Below are positions 58,794 to 64,000 of a stretch of 64,000 nt of DNA, piece by piece; position 1 is the first letter of the stretch, and every line of letters starts with the position of its first letter. Position numbers and translations under genes: made by a program. A model generated the notes under the pieces. The model was not told the origin of the DNA. It searched no databases and saw nothing but the letters and a program-made list of their open reading frames with translations. The DNA comes from Nocardioides sp. (lineage in GTDB: Bacteria; Actinomycetota; Actinomycetes; Propionibacteriales; Nocardioidaceae), in the NCBI GenBank assembly GCA_020636915.1, contig JACJWV010000014.1, positions 1-64,000 of the forward strand, written 5' to 3'.

Positions 58794-59522
58794 GTGCCCC
58801 TCTACCGCGACGAGGCGATCGTGCTGCGCACCCACAAGCTGGGTGAGGCCGACCGCATCATCACGCTGCTGACCCGCCAGCACGGCCGGGTCCGCGCGGT
58901 CGCGCACGGGGTGCGCCGGACGACCTCGCGCTTCGGCTCCCGGCTCGAGCCCTTCACCCACGTCGACCTCCAGCTCGCCGAGGGCCGCAACCTCGACACG
59001 ATCACCCAGGCCGAGACGCTGACGCCGTACTCCAGCGGTCTGGGCCTGGACTACGACCGCTACACCGCCGGCACGGTCATGCTCGAGACCGCCGACCGCC
59101 TGGTGCCGGAGGAGCGGGAGCCGGCGGTCCAGCAGTTCCTCCTGCTCGTCGGCGGGCTGCGCGCGATGGTGGCCGGTGAGCACGGTCCGGGGCAGGTGCT
59201 CGACTCCTACCTGCTGCGCTCGCTCGCGGTGGCGGGCTACGCGCCGTCGTTCGAGCACTGCGCACGCTGCGGCCTGGAGGGGCCGCACCGCTGGTTCAAC
59301 CCCTCGATGGGCGGGGTCCTCTGCACGACCTGCCGGGTTCCCGGCTCGGCGAACCCGGCGCCGGACACGATCGCGCTGCTGGGCGCGCTCCTCGGCGGCG
59401 ACTGGGAGGTCGTCGACGCCGCCGCGGACCGTGAGCGCAAGGAGGCCAGCGGCCTGGTCGCCGCCTACCTCGCCTGGCACCTCGAGCGCGGCCTGAAGTC
59501 GCTGGCGTACGTCGAGCGCTGA
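58794..59522 (+). CDS. recO: DNA repair protein RecO
   Basis: A 242-residue protein that loads RecA at gaps with RecR. The N-terminal OB fold has YRDEAIVLRTHKLGEADRII and RVRAVAHGVRRTTSRFGSRL; the helical C-part holds a Cys4 zinc site, CARCG and CTTC. GTG 58794 starts directly after a CACACT-N6 hexamer, fitting a leaderless mRNA. It is followed by the isoprenyl transferase gene in the order common to Actinobacteria. Confidence 0.93.
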   Translation: MPLYRDEAIVLRTHKLGEADRIITLLTRQHGRVRAVAHGVRRTTSRFGSRLEPFTHVDLQLAEGRNLDTITQAETLTPYSSGLGLDYDRYTAGTVMLETADRLVPEEREPAVQQFLLLVGGLRAMVAGEHGPGQVLDSYLLRSLAVAGYAPSFEHCARCGLEGPHRWFNPSMGGVLCTTCRVPGSANPAPDTIALLGALLGGDWEVVDAAADRERKEASGLVAAYLAWHLERGLKSLAYVER

Positions 59523-59539
59523 GCACCGACCGGGCCGAC

Positions 59540-59545
59540 TAGGCT
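59540..59545 (+). promoter_or_regulatory. -10-like hexamer for the isoprenyl transferase gene
   Basis: TAGGCT lies 8 nt before GTG 59554 without a ribosome site, so a separate leaderless promoter is likely. Confidence 0.5.
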
Positions 59546-59553
59546 CGGCGACC

Positions 59554-60324
59554 GTGAAGCGCGCCGTCCGACAGCCCACCCCGCACCCCTCGGGAGCCAG
59601 GCCACCGGCGATCCCGCAGGAGCTCGTCCCGCGCCACGTCGCGATCGTCATGGACGGCAACGGCCGCTGGGCCAAGGAGCGCGGCCTGCCCCGCACCAAG
59701 GGCCACGAGCAGGGGGAGCACTCGCTCTTCGACGTCGTCGAGGGTGCGATCGAGATCGGGGTGAAGGCGATCTCGGCGTACGCCTTCTCCACCGAGAACT
59801 GGTCGCGCTCGCCCGACGAGGTGCGCTTCCTCATGGGGTTCAACCGCGACGTGATCCGCCGGCGGCGCGACGAGATGCACGAGCTCGGCGTCCGGGTGCG
59901 CTGGGCCGGGCGCGCGCCACGGCTGTGGAAGTCGGTCATCAAGGAGCTGCAGGTCGCCGAGGAGCTGACCCGCGGCAACGACGTCCTGACCCTGACGATG
60001 TGCGTGAACTACGGCGGTCGCGCCGAGATCGCGGACACCGCGCGCGCGATCGCGCGCGAGGTCGCGGCCGGGCGGCTGGACCCGGAGAGGGTCGACGAGA
60101 AGACGTTCGCCCGGCACCTCTACGTCCCCGAGGTCGCCGACGCCGACCTGGTGTGGCGGACGTCGGGGGAGCAGCGGCTCTCGAACTTCATGCTCTGGCA
60201 GGCGGCGTACGCCGAGCTCGTCTTCACCGACGTGCTCTGGCCCGACGTCGACCGCCGGCACCTGTGGGACGCGGTCGACCGCTACGCCCGCCGCGACCGG
60301 CGCTACGGCGGCGCCCAGGTCTGA
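59554..60324 (+). CDS. uppS: Isoprenyl transferase (cis-prenyltransferase)
   Basis: A 256-residue UppS-family enzyme. HVAIVMDGNGRWAKERGLPR has the catalytic Asp34; KAISAYAFSTENWSR and LVWRTSGEQRLSNFMLWQ complete the family signature with the Arg residues that bind pyrophosphate. It makes polyprenyl diphosphate for cell-wall and polysaccharide carriers, the lipid on which the 4-16 kb polysaccharide locus would build. Actinobacteria often have two such enzymes, so product chain length is open. Confidence 0.93.
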   Translation: MKRAVRQPTPHPSGARPPAIPQELVPRHVAIVMDGNGRWAKERGLPRTKGHEQGEHSLFDVVEGAIEIGVKAISAYAFSTENWSRSPDEVRFLMGFNRDVIRRRRDEMHELGVRVRWAGRAPRLWKSVIKELQVAEELTRGNDVLTLTMCVNYGGRAEIADTARAIAREVAAGRLDPERVDEKTFARHLYVPEVADADLVWRTSGEQRLSNFMLWQAAYAELVFTDVLWPDVDRRHLWDAVDRYARRDRRYGGAQV

Positions 60325-60346
60325 CGGCCGGCCCGGGCTGGTCCGG

Positions 60347-60985
60347 CTACTCCTCGTCGAGCCCCTGCTCGATCGCGTAGCGGGTGAGCTCCACCCGGTT
60401 GTGCATCTGCAGCTTGCGCAGCGTGTTCTGCACGTGGTTCTGGACCGTGCGGTGCGACAGCACCAGGCGCTCGGCGATCTGCCGGTAGGACAGCCCCTTG
60501 GCGACCATCCGCAGGACCTCGGTCTCGCGGTCGGTCAGCTGCGGCTGGTCCGGGTCGCGCTGGAACTCCCCGAGCACCAGCCCCGCCAGCCCGGGGGTGA
60601 AGACCGGCTCGCCCAGCGCCACCCGTCGTACGGCGGCGAGCAGCTCCTCGCGCGACGCCGACTTCACCAGGTAGCCCGTGGCGCCCGCCTTCACCGCGGC
60701 GAGCACGTCGGCCTGCTCCCCGGACGCCGACAGCACCAGCACGCGCGCCTCCGGGTCCCGGCGCACGACCTCGGCGGTGACCTGGACGCCGTCGGGGGCG
60801 GGGATCTGGAGATCCAGCACCAGCACCTGCGGTCGCGTGGCGCCGAAGCGCGCGAGCGCCTCGCGTCCGGTCGCCGCGACCGCGACGACATCGAGTCCGG
60901 CCGCCGCGAGGTCGCGCTCGACCGCGTCGCGCCACAACGGGTGGTCGTCGACGACCATCACCCGCACGGGGGCCTCGTCACTCAT
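60347..60985 (-). CDS. NarL/LuxR-type response regulator
   Basis: A 212-residue regulator. The receiver has MVVDDHPLWRDAV, phospho-acceptor Asp in VLVLDLQIPAPDG (about 58) and Lys in GYLVKSASREEL; the LuxR helix-turn-helix has LTDRETEVLRMVAKGLSYRQ, and IAERLVLSHRTVQNHVQN follows. It acts with the kinase whose 3' end overlaps its start by 8 bp. Its target genes are not known. It converges on the isoprenyl transferase gene. Confidence 0.93.
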   Translation of the reverse strand: MSDEAPVRVMVVDDHPLWRDAVERDLAAAGLDVVAVAATGREALARFGATRPQVLVLDLQIPAPDGVQVTAEVVRRDPEARVLVLSASGEQADVLAAVKAGATGYLVKSASREELLAAVRRVALGEPVFTPGLAGLVLGEFQRDPDQPQLTDRETEVLRMVAKGLSYRQIAERLVLSHRTVQNHVQNTLRKLQMHNRVELTRYAIEQGLDEE

Positions 60986-62108
60986 GGGCCCGACCGTAGA
61001 CCGGGACCACCAGGTCCCACTCGGTGCCGTCCGGCCCGGTCACCAGCTCCGCCCGGCCCCCCAGGTCCGCCAGACGGCCGCGGATCGAGCCGGAGACACC
61101 GAGCCGACCCTGCGCCGCGGCGGCGGCGAGCCGGCCCTCCGGGATGCCGGGACCGCCGTCGCGCACCGACAGCTCGACCCGGTCCGGGAACGCCTCCAGC
61201 AGCACCCACGCCGGCGCGTCGTCACCGACGTGGTCCCGGACGTTGTCGAGGCAGGCGCCCGCAGCTGCGACCAGCTCGTGGGCTGCTGCGGCCGGGAGCT
61301 CGACGGGGTACCCCGGTGCGGACACGGTCACCCCGGGCCGGGTCGCGAGGCGGCCGACCTCGACGGCCAGGTCGACCATGCCGCCGGCCACGGGTGCGGC
61401 GTCCTGCGCACGCACCAGCGACCGCAGCGCGATCTCCTGCTCACCGGCCAGTCGGCCCAGGTCGGCGGCCTCGCCACCGATCTCGCGGCCGCGCCGCTGC
61501 ACCAGCGCGAGCACCTGCAGCACCCCGTCGTGCACCACGCGCGCCCACCGGGCCCGCTCGGTCGCCACGGCGGCCTCGTGCAGGGCGGCGTCGCGCTCGG
61601 TGGCCATCGTCTGCAGGGTCGCGCAGACGTAGCCGACGATCGTGCCACCGAGGAGGAGCAGGAAGGCGTTGCCGTAGTCCGACGGATCGATGTCCTGGCG
61701 CACCAGGTCGGCCGTCGCGAGGACGATGCCGGCGACCAGACCACCCACCGTGCGGTAGCGGATGCCCCAGGCGACGAGCGCGCCGATCACCCAGAAACCG
61801 GGCACGCTCGCGCTGTCCTGCCCGGTCACGTACGGCGTCACGAGCAGGAGCGCCACCGCGACGACCAGGTCCGTCACGAGCAGGGGAGGGGTACGGCGCC
61901 TCGGCTCGGCGTACGCCCACGTCGCGACGGCCGTCCACACCACCATGACCAGGACGCACGCCGCCAGGGCGCGTGGCCGCTCGACCTCGTCGGCCCGCAG
62001 CGCCGAGAGCACGACCGCGTTGACCAGCAGGATCGCCCTCAGCACGGCGAGCGCGCGGAAGAGCCGGTCCTCGACGGCCGTCGCGGCAGGGGAGGACCAC
62101 GAGCTCAC
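60978..62108 (-). CDS. MacS-type sensor histidine kinase with DUF5931-like membrane domain
   Basis: A 376-residue kinase. Residues 20-165 hold about five membrane helices (VLRAILLVNAVVLSAL, LVTDLVVAVALLLVTPYV) like the DUF5931 sensor; the dimerisation helix has RWARVVHDGVLQVLALVQRR with the phospho-acceptor His; HATPase has ACLDNVRDHVGDDAP and VRDGGPGIPEGRL. It resembles actinobacterial MacS-type kinases. GTG 62108 gives VSSWSSPAATAVEDRLFRAL. Signal unknown. Confidence 0.88.
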   Translation of the reverse strand: MSSWSSPAATAVEDRLFRALAVLRAILLVNAVVLSALRADEVERPRALAACVLVMVVWTAVATWAYAEPRRRTPPLLVTDLVVAVALLLVTPYVTGQDSASVPGFWVIGALVAWGIRYRTVGGLVAGIVLATADLVRQDIDPSDYGNAFLLLLGGTIVGYVCATLQTMATERDAALHEAAVATERARWARVVHDGVLQVLALVQRRGREIGGEAADLGRLAGEQEIALRSLVRAQDAAPVAGGMVDLAVEVGRLATRPGVTVSAPGYPVELPAAAAHELVAAAGACLDNVRDHVGDDAPAWVLLEAFPDRVELSVRDGGPGIPEGRLAAAAAQGRLGVSGSIRGRLADLGGRAELVTGPDGTEWDLVVPVYGRAHE

Positions 62109-62180
62109 GTGCGGCAGTCTCGCACCGATCTGAGTACGCGTGCGGATGCCCGGGTCGTGCCGCAGGCGTTGACTCGGGGC

Positions 62181-62471
62181 ATGGACAACCAGGCACCCTC
62201 CACCAAGACCACCTCCGCCTTCTACGCGCAGTCGGCCGCGGCCTTCGGGCTCGCGCTCCTCACCATGCTGGTCGCGATCTTCTACCTGCCCAGCGACCCG
62301 TGGCCCAAGGCGTTCCTGGCACTCGGCACCCTCTTCCTCACGACCTCGGCGTTCAGCCTCGCCAAGTGCGTGCGCGACGCCCAGGAGAGCCAGTACGTCG
62401 TCTCTCGGCTCGACCAGGCCCGCGTCGAGCGGATCCTCGCCGACCACGACCCCTGGAAGCAGGTCGGCTGA
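62181..62471 (+). CDS. YiaA/YiaB two-helix membrane protein
   Basis: A 96-residue protein with two helices, AFYAQSAAAFGLALLTMLVA and WPKAFLALGTLFLTTSAFSL, and a charged C-terminal tail with KCVRDAQESQYVVSRLDQAR. This is the YiaA/B two-helix family (PF05360). Function is unclear. It is divergent from the kinase and converges with the Fur-family gene 8 bp later. Confidence 0.85.
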   Translation: MDNQAPSTKTTSAFYAQSAAAFGLALLTMLVAIFYLPSDPWPKAFLALGTLFLTTSAFSLAKCVRDAQESQYVVSRLDQARVERILADHDPWKQVG

Positions 62472-62479
62472 CCGGGCGG

Positions 62480-62902
62480 TCAGGACCGGCAGGCCGCGCA
62501 GGTCCCGAAGATCTCCAGGGTGTGGCTGACGTCGTCGAAGCCGTGCTCGGCGGCGATGGCGCGGGTCCACCGCTCCACGGTCGGCCCCTCGACCTCCACC
62601 GTGCGGCCGCACTCGCGGCAGACCAGGTGGTGGTGGTGGCTGTCGGAGCACCGCCGGTAGATCGCCTCGCCGTCCTCGGTGCGCAGCACGTCGACCTCGC
62701 CGGCGTCGGCGAGCCGCTGCAGGGTCCGGTAGACGGTCGCGAGTCCGACCGGGTCGCCACGCCGGCCGAGCAGGTCGTGGATCTCCTGGGCGGACCGGAA
62801 GTCGTCGAAGGAGCCCATCGCGTCCACCACCGCGCGTCGTTGACGGGTCGGGCGCATGGCCTGGCCGGCGGCGCCGCCGGGGGTCGGGTCAGTGCTCGTC
62901 AT
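62480..62902 (-). CDS. Fur-family repressor, probably Zur
   Basis: A 140-residue Fur-type regulator. The winged helix has LATVYRTLQRLADAGEVDVL; the metal core has HHHHLVCRECGRTVEVEGP (about 90-108) and a final CAACRS, two Cys pairs for structural zinc. Placement right after a zinc-type ABC permease on the same strand, with 14-bp overlap, points to Zur. It should repress zinc uptake when Zn is ample; a Zur box is not seen within this window because the operon start lies outside it. Confidence 0.88.
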   Translation of the reverse strand: MTSTDPTPGGAAGQAMRPTRQRRAVVDAMGSFDDFRSAQEIHDLLGRRGDPVGLATVYRTLQRLADAGEVDVLRTEDGEAIYRRCSDSHHHHLVCRECGRTVEVEGPTVERWTRAIAAEHGFDDVSHTLEIFGTCAACRS

Positions 62903-63896
62903 AGTGCCTCCCGTGCGGGGCGTGCCGGTGGCCGTCGTGCACGTAGTCGACGTGGTCGCCGTGCGGGACGGCCACGTGGCCGCAGTCGTCGCCGTGCTCG
63001 TGCGGGTGGTCCTCGATCTCGTCGTGCACGCTGGCGGGCACGACCGGGAAGGGCTCGCGGAGCCGCCGCCGCGACCGCAGCCACACCCCGACCGGCCAGG
63101 CGACGACGAAGCCGGCGAGGGCCAGCAGCACGATCGTCGGGCCGGGCGCCACCCGCGCGTGGAACGAGGCGTACGCCGAGAGCAGCAGGCCGCCCACGGA
63201 GGCGAGCGTGCCCAGCACCATGGCGCCGGCGAGCGTGGTGCGGAAGGTGCGGCTCACCTGCTGGGCGGTCGCGACCGGCACGACCATGAGCGCCGAGACG
63301 AGCAGCAGGCCGACGGTGCGCATGGCGACCGTGACGCTCACGGCCGCGAGCACGGCCACGAGCAGGTTGTAGAGCCGGATGTTCAGACCGGCGACCCGCG
63401 CGAACTCCTGGTCCTGCGCGACTGCGAAGAGCTGCGGAGCGAGCCCCACGCACACCAGGACCACGACTACCGCGAGCACCATGGTGACGACGACGTCGCT
63501 CACCGAGATGGTCGTGATCGAGCCGAAGAGGTACTGCTGGAGCCGGGCCCCGCTCTGGCCGGCGAGCCCGGTGATGAGAACACCGCCGGCGAGCCCGCCG
63601 TAGAAGAGCAGGGCGAGCGCGACGTCGCCGTTGGTGTGGCCGCGCTCGCGGATCACCTCGATGACGACCGCGCCCACCACGGCCACCGCGACGGCGGTCC
63701 AGGTCGGTGAGGCGCCGGTGAGCAGGCCGACCGCGACGCCGGTGACTGCCACGTGGCCGATCCCGTCGCCCATCAGGGCCAGGCGGCGCTGCACGAGGTA
63801 GGTGCCGACGGCCGGGGCCGCGAGCCCGGTGAAGACGGCGGCCAGGAGCGCCCGCTGCATGAACGGCAGGCCGAGGAGGTCGAGGTAGTCGGTCAC
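62889..63896 (-). CDS. Metal ABC transporter permease (ZnuB-like) with His-rich tail
   Basis: A 335-residue membrane protein of the ABC-3 family, about eight helices. Landmarks are the first helices FMQRALLAAVFTGLAAPAVG, GDGIGHVAVTGVAVGLL and the conserved LLVSALMVVPVATAQQVSRT. The last 45 residues are rich in His, Asp and Gly (HPHEHGDDCGHVAVPHGDHV) and should bind zinc. GTG 63896 overlaps the preceding ATPase stop. It belongs to the znuC-znuB-zur operon. Confidence 0.9.
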   Translation of the reverse strand: MTDYLDLLGLPFMQRALLAAVFTGLAAPAVGTYLVQRRLALMGDGIGHVAVTGVAVGLLTGASPTWTAVAVAVVGAVVIEVIRERGHTNGDVALALLFYGGLAGGVLITGLAGQSGARLQQYLFGSITTISVSDVVVTMVLAVVVVLVCVGLAPQLFAVAQDQEFARVAGLNIRLYNLLVAVLAAVSVTVAMRTVGLLLVSALMVVPVATAQQVSRTFRTTLAGAMVLGTLASVGGLLLSAYASFHARVAPGPTIVLLALAGFVVAWPVGVWLRSRRRLREPFPVVPASVHDEIEDHPHEHGDDCGHVAVPHGDHVDYVHDGHRHAPHGRHYDEH

Positions 63897-64000
63897 GGCC
63901 GGCCCTCCAGCGGCGAGGCGATGTGCGGCGCGTGGTCGTGGCGCTCCGGCTCGGGGTGGTGGTGGCCGTGCGCGAGCGCGTCGACGTGGATCATCGCCAA
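63893..64000 (-). CDS. Metal ABC transporter ATP-binding protein, C-terminal end only
   Basis: The last 35 codons of a gene that extends beyond the window. The visible end is His-rich (HVDALAHGHHHPEPERHDHA), as is the permease tail. Position and the 4-bp overlap (GTGA) with the permease start identify it as the ATPase of the zinc importer (ZnuC-like); no catalytic motif is in view. Confidence 0.68.
   Translation of the reverse strand: MAMIHVDALAHGHHHPEPERHDHAPHIASPLEGRP

Overview
This 64 kb window is chromosomal DNA from a very GC-rich actinobacterium. The gene content (imuA'-imuB-dnaE2, tmsAB, DUF3097, a REP13E12-type DUF222/HNH gene, septum-formation lipoproteins, a SigB/SigF-type sigma factor) and the frequent GTG/TTG starts suggest the order Propionibacteriales, most like Nocardioides. 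The genus is an inference from gene content. No rRNA, tRNA, CRISPR array or prophage was seen.

Layout. 0-2.5 kb: end of an aminoglycoside-phosphotransferase-like gene, a JmjC/cupin-like protein and a CelD/BcsL-type acyltransferase. 2.5-16.6 kb: a surface-polysaccharide locus with a coiled-coil protein, a repeat-tailed lipoprotein, a kinase-flippase fusion, a polysaccharide deacetylase, an O-antigen-ligase-like protein, two GT4 glycosyltransferases, a Wzz-like protein with a dead BY-kinase domain, and on the opposite strand a phosphoglycosyltransferase-GT4 fusion. The deacetylase, ligase and first GT4 genes overlap end to start, so they are probably translationally coupled. 16.7-25.1 kb: MOSC protein, acyl-CoA ligase and the SOS-box-controlled mutasome imuA'-imuB-dnaE2. 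25.1-33.2 kb: hemW, TM2 protein, DUF3097, an MBL hydrolase divergent from CIRCE-hrcA-dnaJ-rsmE, then an AlkZ-like protein. 33.2-45.3 kb: GerMN lipoprotein, HIT protein coupled to a PHM-like copper lipoprotein, then phoH-ybeY-CNNM/CBS-deaminase-like, a TMEM175-type channel, tmsA-tmsB (10-methyl fatty acids), a siderophore-interacting flavoprotein, era and an NTF2-like protein.

45.3-47.1 kb: a DUF222/HNH gene bracketed by imperfect inverted repeats of about 77 bp, each with a hairpin on its inner side; this resembles a mobile or formerly mobile unit. 47.2-53.3 kb: quinone oxidoreductase, two tandem septum-formation lipoproteins, a GlgC-like nucleotidyltransferase, a flavodoxin-like protein, and a sigma factor overlapping a GAF-ANTAR regulator. 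53.3-64 kb: zinc alcohol dehydrogenase, leuA with a Leu-codon leader peptide, a histidine kinase apparently broken by an internal deletion, alpha/beta hydrolase, recO, an isoprenyl transferase, a two-component system, a YiaA/B-type membrane protein, and a zinc-uptake operon (ABC ATPase end, permease, Fur/Zur) on the minus strand.

Two patterns recur. Many genes lack a Shine-Dalgarno sequence and instead carry a TANNNT hexamer 6-8 nt before the start codon, which points to leaderless transcription. Several intergenic regions hold locally amplified, palindromic short repeats (13.3-13.7, 25.1-25.2, 32.05-32.13 kb), each with its own sequence.
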